A stretch of DNA of 64,000 bases, taken from positions 1 through 64,000 of the forward strand of contig CAQUUC010000004.1 in the NCBI GenBank assembly GCA_948896235.1, in the 5' to 3' direction. Positions 1 to 9,656 of the stretch are shown here, one piece after another. Numbering within the stretch: the first letter of the stretch is position 1; the number at the start of each line of letters is the position of its first letter. The DNA comes from an uncultured Clostridia bacterium (GTDB taxonomy: Bacteria; Bacillota; Clostridia; TANB77; CAG-508). Under the pieces are notes generated by a model. That model did not search any database. It had not been told where the DNA came from and saw only the letters and a program-made list of their open reading frames with translations. A program made the translations under genes and the position numbers.

Positions 1-76
1 TGGTCGAGGTGACAGGGATCGAACCTGCGACCTCATGGTCCCAAACCACGCGCGCTACCAACTGCGCTACACCTCG
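1..76 (-). tRNA. tRNA-Pro(TGG)
   Basis: On the minus strand the sequence folds as a tRNA with acceptor CGAGGTG/CACCTCG, an encoded CCA tail at 1-3, a T arm containing GGTTCGATCCC, and an anticodon loop TTTGGGA, giving anticodon TGG. It reads CCN proline codons. The gene abuts the window edge but is complete. Confidence 0.95.
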
Positions 77-188
77 ATATTATTTAAAGCACCTATATAA
101 TATAGCACAAATTAAGAAGGTTTGCAAGACGTTTTTTAAAAAAAATTAGTAAAATATAAAAAAAACTTAAAGAATTGTCCATTTAAAA

Positions 189-217
189 TTGACAAAGCAA
201 AAAAATTATGATAGAAT
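189..217 (+). promoter_or_regulatory. sigma-A type promoter of rplU-rpmA
   Basis: TTGACA at 189-194 and TAGAAT at 212-217 are separated by 17 bp. About 100 bases of untranslated leader follow before the ribosome-binding site of rplU. A leader of this length fits the autoregulatory L21 leaders known in Firmicutes, but I cannot confirm a specific fold. Confidence 0.7.
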
Positions 218-319
218 ACTTACTTGTAATCCGCTTAATTAAGGTTCATAAAAGTTAATTAAATTTAACTACCTAAAATTTAGGATTAGCGAGTATACAA
301 AAAAGGGAGGTGTACATAT

Positions 320-676
320 ATGTACGCAATAATCGAAAGCTGTGGAAAACAATACAAAGTAGCACAAGGTGATGTTGTATTTTTTGAAAAATTAGATACA
401 GAAGAAGGAAAAAAAGTTACTTTTGATAAAGTAGTGTTAGTATCTGATGGAGAAAAAATAGAAATAGGAAATCCTTATGTTAAAGGCTTTAAAGTTGAGG
501 GAAAAGTAGTAGCCCACGGAAAAGGTAAAAAAATACTTGTTTTCAAATACAAAGCTAAAAAGAACTATAGAAGAACACAAGGACATAGACAACCATATAC
601 AAAGGTTGAAATTACTTCTATAAAAAAACCAGCTGCTAAAAAAGCTGAAGCAACAGCTGAAAAAGTAGAAGCATAA
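320..676 (+). CDS. rplU: 50S ribosomal protein L21
   Basis: 118 residues. The start MYAIIESCGKQYKV and the later basic stretch with YRRTQGHRQPYT are hallmark L21 segments. L21 binds 23S rRNA in the large subunit. The last 15 or so residues form an Ala/Lys/Glu-rich tail (KKAEATAEKVEA) that extends the usual ~103-residue protein. A GGGAGG ribosome-binding site lies 8-9 bases before the ATG. It is followed after 58 bases by rpmA. The usual ysxB/prp gene between the two is absent here, consistent with the L27 form described in the next entry. Confidence 0.97.
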   Translation: MYAIIESCGKQYKVAQGDVVFFEKLDTEEGKKVTFDKVVLVSDGEKIEIGNPYVKGFKVEGKVVAHGKGKKILVFKYKAKKNYRRTQGHRQPYTKVEITSIKKPAAKKAEATAEKVEA

Positions 677-734
677 ATTTAGATTTTATTAAAAGAGATA
701 TATCACTATAAAATTAGGAGGGAGTGAGAAAAGT

Positions 735-1001
735 ATGGCTCATAAAAAAGGTCAAGGTAGTGTTAAAAACGGAAGAGACAGTGAGTCTAAGCGTCTTGGT
801 GTAAAACGTGCTGATGGACAATTCGTTCTAGCTGGAAACATATTAATTAGACAAAGAGGAACTAATGTACATCCAGGAACTAATGTTGGAATCGGTAGTG
901 ATGATACTTTATATGCATTAGTAGATGGAATCGTTAAATTTGAAAGATTAGGAAGAGATAAAAAGAAAGTTAGTGTTTACGAACAAGAAGTAACAGAATA
1001 A
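735..1001 (+). CDS. rpmA: 50S ribosomal protein L27
   Basis: 88 residues beginning MAHKKGQGSVKNGRDS, the mature L27 N-terminus that reaches the peptidyl-transferase centre. Most Firmicutes make L27 with a short N-terminal extension removed by the protease Prp, encoded between rplU and rpmA. Here both the extension and the prp gene are missing, a matched pair of absences. It is preceded by AGGAGGGAG and ends at an intrinsic terminator, so rplU-rpmA is a two-gene operon. Confidence 0.97.
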   Translation: MAHKKGQGSVKNGRDSESKRLGVKRADGQFVLAGNILIRQRGTNVHPGTNVGIGSDDTLYALVDGIVKFERLGRDKKKVSVYEQEVTE

Positions 1002-1005
1002 TAGA

Positions 1006-1036
1006 AAATAGCATACCAAAAGGTATGCTATTTTTG
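1006..1036 (+). terminator. intrinsic terminator after rpmA
   Basis: ATAGCATACC, loop AAAA, GGTATGCTAT, then a run of T. The stem is a perfect 10 bp. Confidence 0.9.
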
Positions 1037-1117
1037 TATTTATTATTAAATAATATTAAATATATACTAAACGAATAAAATTCAATATTATTTGGAAAAA
1101 TAATATTGGTGATAAAA

Positions 1118-1369
1118 ATGAGAATATCTTGGTTAAAAGCAAAAGATGATGAAAAAAGTTTTAAGTTTCAAAAGAATATGGGATTTGATGTATATGAAAT
1201 AGAAGATTTAGAAAGAACAGATAACAAAATTAATGAGTTAGTTGAAAAAAAATATCATACAATAATATTATCAAATGAAATAGCAGGGTTTTCTACAGAT
1301 ATAATAAAAAAATATTCTAAAAGCGATACAGTAAACATTATAATTGCAAATAATAAAAAAGAATATTAA
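1118..1369 (+). CDS. small hypothetical protein next to yyaC
   Basis: 83 residues from the ATG at 1118, chosen because GGTGAT lies 5-6 bases before it (TTG 1106 and GTG 1109 are also in frame). The protein is small and mixed alpha/beta in appearance, with hydrophobic strands (HTIILSNEIAGF, TVNIIIANNK) separated by charged helices, resembling a compact Rossmann-like or response-regulator-like fold. I do not recognise the family. Its position directly before yyaC and other sporulation genes suggests a sporulation-linked role, but this is only inference. Confidence 0.6.
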   Translation: MRISWLKAKDDEKSFKFQKNMGFDVYEIEDLERTDNKINELVEKKYHTIILSNEIAGFSTDIIKKYSKSDTVNIIIANNKKEY

Positions 1370-1430
1370 TAAAAATTATTGAATATAGATATAAAGATAA
1401 ATATTCTTATACAAATTATGAGGTGATAAA

Positions 1431-1976
1431 ATGCTTACAAGAGATATAGTATTTAATAATTTTGTAAATGAATTTAGCAGTAAAATATATAATCTAAAAA
1501 GTGATAAACCCTATACAGATTACATATTTTTATGTGTGGGTTCAGATAAGATAACAGGAGACGCCTTTGGACCAATAGTAGGAGAAAACTTAAAAAAGTT
1601 ATTTAAAAATTTTTATAACAATATTAAAGTAGTAGGAACTTTAGAAAATCCAGTATCAGGAATAAATTTAGAAAAAGAAGTAAGTAACATTATAAATTTA
1701 TATGAAAATCCATGTATAATTGCAATAGATGCAGCACTTTCAAAAAAAGAAGATATAGGTAAAATTGTTGTATCAAATCAAAAAACTAAATTTGGAAAAG
1801 GTACCAATAAAAAAATGATAGAAATAGGGGATATTAGTATAAAAGGAATTGTTGCAAGAGATTATAATATACCAAGATATAATTATAGGGAATTACAAAA
1901 CACATCACTAAATATAGTAATGAATCTTGCAGACATTGCATCAGAAGGAATTTATAATGTTATAAAATATAGATAA
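1431..1976 (+). CDS. yyaC: YyaC family putative spore protease
   Basis: 181 residues. The block LCVGSDKITGDAFGPIVG followed by GTLENPVSGINLE and AIDAALS matches the YyaC/DUF1256 family, which is related to the germination protease GPR and found in endospore formers. The aspartates in GSDKITGD and AIDAA occupy the positions conserved between YyaC and GPR. The start is fixed by GAGGTGAT immediately upstream. It is separated from the next gene by about 60 bases and likely forms a sporulation cluster with it and with the spoIVF-like pair. Confidence 0.85.
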   Translation: MLTRDIVFNNFVNEFSSKIYNLKSDKPYTDYIFLCVGSDKITGDAFGPIVGENLKKLFKNFYNNIKVVGTLENPVSGINLEKEVSNIINLYENPCIIAIDAALSKKEDIGKIVVSNQKTKFGKGTNKKMIEIGDISIKGIVARDYNIPRYNYRELQNTSLNIVMNLADIASEGIYNVIKYR

Positions 1977-2040
1977 TAAAATGTATATTCCTAAAAAAAA
2001 TGGAAAAAATTATAATAACCAATTTTTTAGGAGGATACAT

Positions 2041-2379
2041 ATGGAACAAAACAATATGAAAAACATAATAGTATTAAAAGATTTACCATCAAATCTTATT
2101 GAAGAAGCGATAGTAATATTAAAGGAAAATGCTAATATTAAAAATACAAATAAAAAAAAGGAAAATGTGAAAGTTACTGCAAGAGGAAAATTAGCTTCAA
2201 AAGACTATATTATAAAAGAAGCAGAATCAGTAGTAGCAAGCTATATAGCAAGCTTAGAAAAGCCAAAACAATTAGAAGTAACTAATAGTAAAATAAAAAA
2301 GAAATATAAAAATCTAAAAAAGTTAACTGCTTTTTTTGCAGTAGTAGCAGTATTAGGAATTATAGTAAATTTTATATAA
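2041..2379 (+). CDS. hypothetical protein with C-terminal membrane anchor
   Basis: 112 residues from the ATG at 2041, which follows a strong TTAGGAGGAT site. An earlier in-frame ATG at 1981 has no ribosome-binding site. The protein has a charged helical body rich in Lys, Glu and Asn and a single C-terminal transmembrane helix (LTAFFAVVAVLGIIVNFI), a tail-anchored arrangement. No family recognised. Neighbours are sporulation genes on both sides. Confidence 0.7.
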   Translation: MEQNNMKNIIVLKDLPSNLIEEAIVILKENANIKNTNKKKENVKVTARGKLASKDYIIKEAESVVASYIASLEKPKQLEVTNSKIKKKYKNLKKLTAFFAVVAVLGIIVNFI

Positions 2380-2416
2380 ATTTTACAAAGAAAAATATTT
2401 TATATAATTAAAAAGA

Positions 2417-2481
2417 ATAAAACACTTTTTTCTAACATATATATTTAAAAAAATATATTACGTTAGAAGAGGTGTTTTTTT
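2417..2481 (+). promoter_or_regulatory. terminator-like hairpin that encloses the ribosome-binding site of the next gene
   Basis: The arm AAAACACTTTTTTCTAAC pairs with GTTAGAAGAGGTGTTTT across an AT-rich loop (about 17 pairs with one bulge and some G-T pairs) and is followed by a T run. The right arm contains the Shine-Dalgarno sequence GAGGTG of the M23 peptidase gene, whose TTG start is at 2483. The element could both terminate transcription and mask the ribosome-binding site. A very similar arrangement precedes the ZIP transporter at 51474. Confidence 0.5.
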
Positions 2482-2482
2482 A

Positions 2483-3418
2483 TTGGAAAGAACTTTAAGC
2501 CCAGAAGAAAAAATTAAAAGAGCAGAAGAGATTTATTCAAGAAGAAGAGGTGGATATACAAGTAGAAATATTGCTACAGTCAATGTATCAAATGAAAAAA
2601 ACTATGGACTATTAAAAAAAATGATATTACAAATTGCTATTTGCTTAGTAATTTATTTTATATTCTATTTAATTCAAAATAGTAATTATGTATTTTCACA
2701 AGATATAATAAATAAAACAAAAGAAATATTATCATATGATATCAATATAGAAGAAATATTTAATAATATTATCAATGGAATAAACAGCTTTAGTAATGAA
2801 CTAGTTTTAGATGGTACGAATAATACAATAAATAGCGAGGAAAATAATACAGTAAATATAGAGACTCAAAATGCAATAGGTGGAGCAAAATTAGCAAGCA
2901 TAACAGCAGAAGATATTGCACTTCTTCAAAATTCAAAGGCTGAGGAACAGAGTAAAGAAAATATTAGTGAGCAAAATAATAATGGAGAAGATAAAAAACT
3001 AGAAGAATTAACAGATGAGGAATATGTAAAAACATTTAACCTAATAAAACCTATAGAAGGAATAGTATCATCAGAATTTGGAATAAGAAGTGTAGATAAC
3101 CCAATAGTAAGCAAAGATCATAAAGGGATAGATATAGCAGCCAATACTGGTACTGAGATAAAAGCTGCAATGGATGGAACCGTTACGATTTCTTCTACTA
3201 CAGGGAGCTATGGATATCATATACAATTAACCAATAATGATATAAGTACTATGTATGCACATTGTAGTAAGTTATTAGTCAATGTTGGAGACAATGTTAC
3301 TAAAGGACAAGTAATTGCAGAAGTGGGGTCTACAGGTAATTCAACTAATCCACATCTACATTTTGAAATAAAAAGAGGAGATAATTATATAAATCCTAGA
3401 GATATACTAGAATTTTAG
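2483..3418 (+). CDS. spoIVFA: SpoIVFA-like M23 peptidase-domain membrane protein
   Basis: 311 residues starting at TTG. An N-terminal cytosolic segment is followed by one transmembrane helix (residues ~50-65) and a Glu/Asn-rich linker. The C-terminus is an M23/LytM domain with SSEFGIRS, DHKGIDIA, YAHCSKL and NPHLHFEI. In Bacillus SpoIVFA holds the intramembrane protease SpoIVFB inactive in the forespore-surrounding membrane. The next gene here is a SpoIVFB-type protease 10 bases downstream, so this assignment rests on domain plus context. The domain has the H/D/H pattern of active M23 enzymes. Confidence 0.8.
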   Translation: MERTLSPEEKIKRAEEIYSRRRGGYTSRNIATVNVSNEKNYGLLKKMILQIAICLVIYFIFYLIQNSNYVFSQDIINKTKEILSYDINIEEIFNNIINGINSFSNELVLDGTNNTINSEENNTVNIETQNAIGGAKLASITAEDIALLQNSKAEEQSKENISEQNNNGEDKKLEELTDEEYVKTFNLIKPIEGIVSSEFGIRSVDNPIVSKDHKGIDIAANTGTEIKAAMDGTVTISSTTGSYGYHIQLTNNDISTMYAHCSKLLVNVGDNVTKGQVIAEVGSTGNSTNPHLHFEIKRGDNYINPRDILEF

Positions 3419-3428
3419 GAGGAAAATC

Positions 3429-4082
3429 ATGTCTATAAATATTAACTTAAAAATATTTCTATTTGCTATCATATTCTACTTTACCAAACAAATAGAAATA
3501 TATGCACTACTTATGATATTTGCTATTTTACACGAAATGGGACATTTAATTTGTGGTTTAATATTGGGGCTTAAGCCAAAAGCATTAAAAATAATGCCAC
3601 TTGGAATAAGTATAGAATTTAGTGTGATATATAACGATTACAATAAAAAAGTAAAAAATGCAAATATACTTAGCTTAAAAAAGATGATAATTGCACTTGC
3701 AGGTCCAATCACAAATTTTCTTATAGTTGGAATATGCTTAATATTAAGAAAATATATAAATTCTTTTTACTGTAATGAAATAATATATGCCAACATATTA
3801 ATAGCGATATTTAATTTACTTCCAATATATCCATTAGATGGAGGAAGATGTATAAAATCACTAATACATATTTTTAGAGGGAATAAATCAGCAATAGAAT
3901 ACACAAATCACATATCAAATATATGCGTAATACTTATAACAATGCTTTCAAGTATTGGAATATATTATTATAAAAATATAGCAATATTGTTAATATTAAT
4001 ATATTTATGGACATTAGTTATTATAGAAAACAAAAAATATAATACTAAAAAGAGAATATATAAAATAATAGAAAATAGTTGA
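3429..4082 (+). CDS. spoIVFB: SpoIVFB-type site-2 protease (M50)
   Basis: 217 residues with several transmembrane helices. The zinc site HEMGH lies at residues ~36-40 and the second metal motif NLLPIYPLDGGR near residue 130, as in M50 intramembrane metalloproteases. In Bacillus SpoIVFB cleaves pro-sigma-K in the mother cell. It is translationally close to the SpoIVFA-like gene (AGGAGG overlaps that gene's end). In Bacillus the pair precedes rplU-rpmA; here the same four genes are neighbours but in the reverse order. Confidence 0.88.
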   Translation: MSININLKIFLFAIIFYFTKQIEIYALLMIFAILHEMGHLICGLILGLKPKALKIMPLGISIEFSVIYNDYNKKVKNANILSLKKMIIALAGPITNFLIVGICLILRKYINSFYCNEIIYANILIAIFNLLPIYPLDGGRCIKSLIHIFRGNKSAIEYTNHISNICVILITMLSSIGIYYYKNIAILLILIYLWTLVIIENKKYNTKKRIYKIIENS

Positions 4083-4136
4083 AATAAAATAAAAATAATA
4101 GTACTATATACATAGGAAAAAACGGAGGAGTTGCAA

Positions 4137-5288
4137 ATGATAAAATTAAAACAAAATAAAGGAATAACTCTTATAACACTTATACTTGATATTATTATAA
4201 TGCTAATAATATCAAGTGTAATATTGTATAATGCTAATACAGCAATCAGTACAAGAGCGTTAAATGATATGTATAAAGATATAACAATAATAAAAGATAA
4301 AGTGGATATATATTATGCACAATATGGAACACTTCCAATAATTAAAACATTATACACAAATGTGGAAAACATTAAAAATATTAATATAAACGATAATGAA
4401 CAATATTATGTTGTAGATTTAGAAATACTCGAAAATATAACGTTAACATATGGAAAAGGTTATAAGGAATATAAGCAAGCTCCAAACGATGAGAAAACAG
4501 ATTTATATATAATAAATGAGCAAAGTCATACAGTATATTATGTGGAGGGTATTACATTAGATAATATAAGTTACTATACAATACCAAATGAATATACAAA
4601 AGTAAAAATACCAGAAGTTAATAGATTAAAATTAAACAGGTTAAATAATAATATAGCAACATTAGAACTATATGCAATAAACAAAAATGTAGGAATTCAA
4701 AAGATTAATTTATATAAAGGGAACGATATTTATAAAACATATGAATATACAGATGTAATAAAAGAACCAAAACAAGAAATTATAGATGTAGAATTAGTTT
4801 TTTATGAAGAAAGCAACTTTCATATAGAGATAATAGATACAAAGGGAAATTCTACAACATCAGAAACGATTACATTAAGAAATGAAGATATAATAAGTAC
4901 AAAAGAAGACCTATATTCACTGGCAAAAGTAGTAAATAGTGGAAATACCTTAGAAGGAAAACAAATAAAGCAAATAAATGATATAGATTTAGAAGGTAGC
5001 CAAGATAACGAATGGACACCTATAGGAAATTATGAACAAAATGAAAACTACTATTTTGCAGGAACATATGATGGAAAAGGACATACAATCAGCGGTTTGT
5101 ATATTAATAATAATGTAGGATATAAAGCCTTGTTTGGAAAAAATATAGGGACAATACAAAATGTAGTACTAAAAGTAGAAGATGAGAATAATATTATAGA
5201 AATATGTTCAGTAAATACAGGAATAATAAATAACTGTATAAATAATTCTAATAAAGTAACACAAGATAACCAAGAAATACAAGATTAA
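4137..5288 (+). CDS. pseudopilin-like protein with C-terminal GLUG-like repeat
   Basis: About 383 residues from ATG 4137, placed 6-7 bases after GGAGGAG. The N-terminus KQNKGITLITLILDIIIMLI looks like a type IV pilin/pseudopilin leader: a short basic segment, Gly at the cleavage position, then a long hydrophobic helix. The C-terminal part contains a GTYDGKGHTISGLY block typical of GLUG-type repeats in surface proteins. The middle is not recognised. It probably lies on the outer face of the membrane. The spacing of 50 bases from spoIVFB allows co-transcription, and a strong terminator follows. Confidence 0.65.
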   Translation: MIKLKQNKGITLITLILDIIIMLIISSVILYNANTAISTRALNDMYKDITIIKDKVDIYYAQYGTLPIIKTLYTNVENIKNININDNEQYYVVDLEILENITLTYGKGYKEYKQAPNDEKTDLYIINEQSHTVYYVEGITLDNISYYTIPNEYTKVKIPEVNRLKLNRLNNNIATLELYAINKNVGIQKINLYKGNDIYKTYEYTDVIKEPKQEIIDVELVFYEESNFHIEIIDTKGNSTTSETITLRNEDIISTKEDLYSLAKVVNSGNTLEGKQIKQINDIDLEGSQDNEWTPIGNYEQNENYYFAGTYDGKGHTISGLYINNNVGYKALFGKNIGTIQNVVLKVEDENNIIEICSVNTGIINNCINNSNKVTQDNQEIQD

Positions 5289-5293
5289 GAACT

Positions 5294-5333
5294 AAAATGT
5301 GGATAGAGATTATAGCCTCTGTCCACATTTTAT
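5294..5333 (+). terminator. intrinsic terminator
   Basis: AAAATGTGGATAGAG pairs with CCTCTGTCCACATTTT across a short loop, followed by TATAT. Confidence 0.85.
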
Positions 5334-5422
5334 ATACTAATCTTCAAAAACTTTATCAAAATTTATTAAATTTACTTGAAAAACACCATAAAAGCAAGTA
5401 TAATAGTAATGTTAATAAAAAT

Positions 5423-5499
<77 letters not shown>

Positions 5500-5532
5500 G
5501 ACTTACAATAGGCAAAAATGAAGAGATGAGAG

Positions 5533-5575
5533 TGAATAGTTAAAAGTAGTAATACTTTTAACTATTCATTTTTTG
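5533..5575 (+). terminator. intrinsic terminator between tRNA-Arg and the FASII cluster
   Basis: GAATAGTTAAAAGTA, short loop, TACTTTTAACTATTC, then a T run. Confidence 0.85.
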
Positions 5576-5673
5576 TATGTAAAAATCTCCAGTCCATATT
5601 ATACCGAAGAGTCAGTTTAATATATTTTATTTTCAAAATGTGATATAAAAATAATATAAAATAGGAGGTAGGT

Positions 5674-7393
5674 ATGGATAAAAGATTATATTCATATACG
5701 GAAATAACTGATTTAAAAGATATGTTAAACAAAACAAAAGATATGTATAAAGATGAGATAGCATACAAAATAAAAATAGAAGAAGGAAAATATAAGACAT
5801 ATACACATAAAGAGGTAAGGGAAATAATAGATAATCTTGGAACAGCACTAATAGATATGGGATTAAAAGATAAAAAAATAGCAGTTATAGGAGAAAACAG
5901 ATTTGAATGGGAAATAGCATACTTATCGATAGTATGTGGAACAGGTATAGTAGTACCACTAGATAAAGCATTACCAGAAAATGAATTAGAAGCATTAATA
6001 GAAAGGTCACGGAATAGAAGCAATATTTTACTCAAAAAAATATGAAGAAATTATAAACAAAATCAAATATAATGAAAATAATCAATTGAAACATTTAATA
6101 TCAATGGATATTGAAATACATACAGATGGTGTATACTCACAAGAAGAACTAATAGAAAAAGGAAAAAAACTAATAGCAAATGGTGATAGAAGATTTTTAG
6201 ATGCTAAAATTGATGCAGAAAATATGAGTATTATGCTATTTACATCAGGTACAACTTCAAAATCTAAAGTAGTTGCACTATCACACAAAAATATATGTTC
6301 AAATTTAATGGATATAGCAAGTGTTCTAGATATTAATGAACAAGATACCTTGCTTTCTATCTTGCCAGTGCATCATGTTTTTGAATGTACAGTTGGATTT
6401 CTATTATCGCTATATAAAGGTTCTAAGAGAACTTTTTGTGATGGGCTAAGACACATAGTAGAAAATATAAATGAATATCAAGTTAGTGTTATGGCATGTG
6501 TTCCAAGTATATATGAAAGAATTTTTATGATGATTAGAAAACAACTTGAAAAACAAGGAAAACTTAAGGAAATATTAGAGAAAGAAGAAAAATATAAAAA
6601 CTCTTCAATGGAAGAAAAAAAGGAAGCATTTAAAGAAATACATGAAATGCTAGGAGGAAAAATAAAACTATTCATAAGCGGAGCGGCAGCCTTAGACCCA
6701 GTAATAGAAGAAAAATATAGGTTACTTGGCTTAAATCTAGTACAAGGATATGGACTAACAGAAACCTCTCCAGTAGTAGGAGTTGGAAGTAATAAATACT
6801 ATAGAACAGGCTCAATTGGTAAAGCTGTTCCAAGTGTAGAAGTAAAAATTCAAGATGAAAATAATGAAGGAGTAGGCGAATTACTTGTAAAAGGACCAAG
6901 TGTAATGCTTGAATATTACGGTAATAAAAAAGCAACAAATGAGGCAATAAAAGATGGTTGGTTTCATACAGGAGATCTAGCAAGAATTGATAAAGACGGA
7001 TACATATTTATATGTGGAAGAAAGAAAAGTGTAATAGTTCTAAAAAATGGTAAAAATATCTTTCCAGAAGAAATGGAAAACTTAGTCAACAAAATAGAAG
7101 GGGTTAAAGAAGCCTTCATCTTTGGGAAAAGACAATCTAGTGATAAGGACGATATAAAAATAAATGTAAAAATAGTATATGATAAGGAATTGGTTAAAGA
7201 TACATATAAAGTAGTAAGTGAAGATGAAATATATAAAGTATTATCAAACAAAGTAAAAGAAATAAATCAAACAATGCCCAAATACAAAGCAATAAGAGGA
7301 ATATTACTAACAGAAGAACCGTTAATAAAAACAACAACAAATAAAATAAAAAGGCAGGAAAATTTAGATGTTATTGAAAAATCTAAAAACTAA
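5674..7393 (+). CDS. AMP-dependent long-chain acyl-CoA/acyl-acid ligase, with one CGGA frame break
   Basis: The product activates a carboxylic acid with ATP to an acyl-adenylate. Motifs are LFTSGTTSKSKVVALSHKN (P-loop, A3), GYGLTETSPVV (A5), GWFHTGDLARID (A7) and the C-terminal K in TTTNKIKR. The frame breaks once: CGGA at 6010-6013 follows ...LIERS and must count as one residue (Gly) to continue with IEAIFYSKKYEE. Read this way the protein is about 572 residues, a normal length. The second half alone lacks a start signal. It opens the fatty-acid cluster and overlaps birA by 26 bases. Substrate not determinable from sequence. Confidence 0.85.
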
Positions 7394-7946
7394 TTTTTTG
7401 GGTAAAAATGCAATTTATTATAAACAAATAGACTCAACACAAAATAGAATTTGGAAATTATTAAAAAATGAAAATACACCAAATGGAACCTTAGTAATAG
7501 CTGATATCCAAACAAAAGGAATAGGAACACACGATAGAATTTGGTATACGGATGAAGAAAACAACATAGCATTTTCATTTTTAATAAAAATGGATTGCAA
7601 CATAAAAAAAATAGAAGGAATAACAATAAAAATTGCACAAATTATACTAGAGATATTTAGAAATCTATATCATATAGAATTACAAATAAAAGCACCAAAT
7701 GACATTGTATATAATGGGAAAAAACTAGGTGGAATTCTAACACAAACTAAAGTAATTGGAGAAAATGTAAAATATTTAGTAGTAGGAATAGGAATAAACA
7801 CCCAAAAAGAAAACTTTAATATGGAAATACAAGATATAGCTACTTCAATAAAAAAGGAATTTGGTATTTATATAGACACAAAAGAATTTATAACAGAATT
7901 TTGTAATCGATTTGAAAAAGAAATATTAAAAAGGATGGAAAATTAA
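7368..7946 (+). CDS. birA: biotin--[acetyl-CoA carboxylase] ligase
   Basis: 192 residues, a catalytic-domain-only BirA without the DNA-binding repressor domain. It joins biotin to the carrier lysine of AccB. Visible motifs: DSTQ near the start, the GIGTHDRIW biotinyl-AMP loop (a variant of GRGRxGRxW), KAPNDIVYNGKKLGGIL and VVGIGINTQ. The ligase loop GIGTHD is unusual compared with GRGRXG. Placement just before fabD and upstream of accB fits its role. The stop codon abuts the fabD start. Confidence 0.9.
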   Translation: MLLKNLKTNFLGKNAIYYKQIDSTQNRIWKLLKNENTPNGTLVIADIQTKGIGTHDRIWYTDEENNIAFSFLIKMDCNIKKIEGITIKIAQIILEIFRNLYHIELQIKAPNDIVYNGKKLGGILTQTKVIGENVKYLVVGIGINTQKENFNMEIQDIATSIKKEFGIYIDTKEFITEFCNRFEKEILKRMEN

Positions 7947-8882
7947 ATGAAAATTGGATTTTTATTTCCTGGGCAAGGCTCACAAAACATAGGAATGGGA
8001 AAAGACTTATACGAAAAATACGAAATAGTAAGAAATATCTATAATAAAGTAAAACAACTAACAGGTATAGACATTGCAAAAATAACCTTTGAAGGACCAG
8101 AAGAATTATTAAACGAAACAAAAAACACACAACTAGCAATATTAACAATGAGTTTAGGAATATTAGAAATATTAAAACAAGAAAATATAAAATGTGATAT
8201 ACAAACAGGTTTAAGTTTAGGAGAATATACAGCACTAATAAATGGTCAAGTCCTTTCATTAGATGAAGGAATAAAACTAGTTCAAAAAAGAGGAGAATAT
8301 ATGCAAAACCTATTACCTAAAGGGGATTGGCAAATGGCAGCAATACTAGGACTTACAGATGAACAGGTAGAAAAAATATGTAAAAAAGTAAAATCTGGTT
8401 TTGTAAAACCTGCAAACTATAATACATTAGGGCAAGTGGCAATCTCAGGAGAAGAAAAAGCTATTAAAGAAGCAGAAATTATTGCAAAAGAAATGGGAGC
8501 AAAAAAAGTAATGGTATTAAAAACAGTAGGACCATTTCATACTGAAAAACTATTAGAAAGCTCAAAAGCCTTAAGAAAAGAATTAGAAAAAATAACGATA
8601 AATAAATTAGAAACAAAAGTAATAAAAAACATAAATGGAGAATTTTACGAAAATACAGATGATATTAAAGATATACTAGCAAAGCATATTATAAATCCTG
8701 TAAGATTTTCAAAAACTTTACAAAATATGATGGATAATGGAATTGATACCTTTATAGAAATAGGACCTGGAAAAACCTTATCGGGATTTGTAAAAAGAAT
8801 GAAGCAAGAAAAAACAATACAAATATTTAATATAAATGATGTAACAAGTTTAGAAAATACATTAAGTTGTATAAGAGATTAA
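7947..8882 (+). CDS. fabD: malonyl-CoA:ACP transacylase
   Basis: 311 residues. LFPGQGSQNIGMG at the N-terminus and the nucleophile elbow TGLSLGEYTAL identify FabD; the catalytic His lies in GPFHTEKL. It loads malonyl groups onto ACP for elongation. It follows birA without a gap and precedes fabG by 27 bases. Length and motifs are normal, and no CGG codon is present. Confidence 0.96.
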   Translation: MKIGFLFPGQGSQNIGMGKDLYEKYEIVRNIYNKVKQLTGIDIAKITFEGPEELLNETKNTQLAILTMSLGILEILKQENIKCDIQTGLSLGEYTALINGQVLSLDEGIKLVQKRGEYMQNLLPKGDWQMAAILGLTDEQVEKICKKVKSGFVKPANYNTLGQVAISGEEKAIKEAEIIAKEMGAKKVMVLKTVGPFHTEKLLESSKALRKELEKITINKLETKVIKNINGEFYENTDDIKDILAKHIINPVRFSKTLQNMMDNGIDTFIEIGPGKTLSGFVKRMKQEKTIQIFNINDVTSLENTLSCIRD

Positions 8883-8909
8883 TAGATAATTACATAAAGG
8901 AGGAAGAAA

Positions 8910-9644
8910 ATGAATAAAGTTGCATTTATAACAGGGGGAGCAAGAGGAATAGGAAAAAGCATTGCAATAACACTTGCAGAAAACGGATATGATATCGCAA
9001 TAAATTATAGAACAGAAAATGAAGACCTAAAAAACACAAAAAAAGAAATCGAAGAAAAAGGTGTAAAATGTCTTGCCGTAAAAGGTGATGTATCTAGTTT
9101 TGAAGATTGCCAAGAGTTTACAAAAGAAATTATAGAAGAATACGGAAAAATAGATATATTAGTAAACAATGCAGGAATAACAAAAGATACACTACTAATG
9201 AGAATGAAAAAAGAAGATTTTACAGATGTAATAGATATAAACTTAGTTGGAACCTTTAATGTAACAAAAAATGTAATTAGTCATATGATAAAAGCTCGTT
9301 CAGGCAAAATAATAAACATATCCTCAGTAGTAGGAATAGCAGGAAATGCAGGTCAAACAAATTATTCAGCATCAAAAGCAGGAATAATAGGTTTTACAAA
9401 AAGTTTAGCAAAAGAAGTAGCATCAAGAGGAATACTGGTAAATGCAGTAGCACCAGGTTTTATAGAAACAGGTATGACAGATGTATTAAAAGAAGAAGTT
9501 AAAGAAGAAATTTCAAAAACAATACCATTAAAAAGAATAGGAATTCCTAAAGATGTTGCAAACGTTGTAAAATTTTTAGCAAGTGATGAAAGTTCATACA
9601 TAACAGGGCAAGTAATAAATGTAGATGGCGGAATGCTAATGTAA
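8910..9644 (+). CDS. fabG: 3-oxoacyl-ACP reductase
   Basis: 244 residues, short-chain dehydrogenase fold. The NADPH motif TGGARGIGKSIA, NNAGITKD, catalytic Ser in ISSVVG, and YSASKAG (Tyr/Lys) are all present, with the family C-terminus GQVINVDGGMLM. It reduces beta-ketoacyl-ACP. Preceded by AGGAGG. No anomalies. Confidence 0.96.
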   Translation: MNKVAFITGGARGIGKSIAITLAENGYDIAINYRTENEDLKNTKKEIEEKGVKCLAVKGDVSSFEDCQEFTKEIIEEYGKIDILVNNAGITKDTLLMRMKKEDFTDVIDINLVGTFNVTKNVISHMIKARSGKIINISSVVGIAGNAGQTNYSASKAGIIGFTKSLAKEVASRGILVNAVAPGFIETGMTDVLKEEVKEEISKTIPLKRIGIPKDVANVVKFLASDESSYITGQVINVDGGMLM

Positions 9645-9656
9645 GGAGTAATGAGA

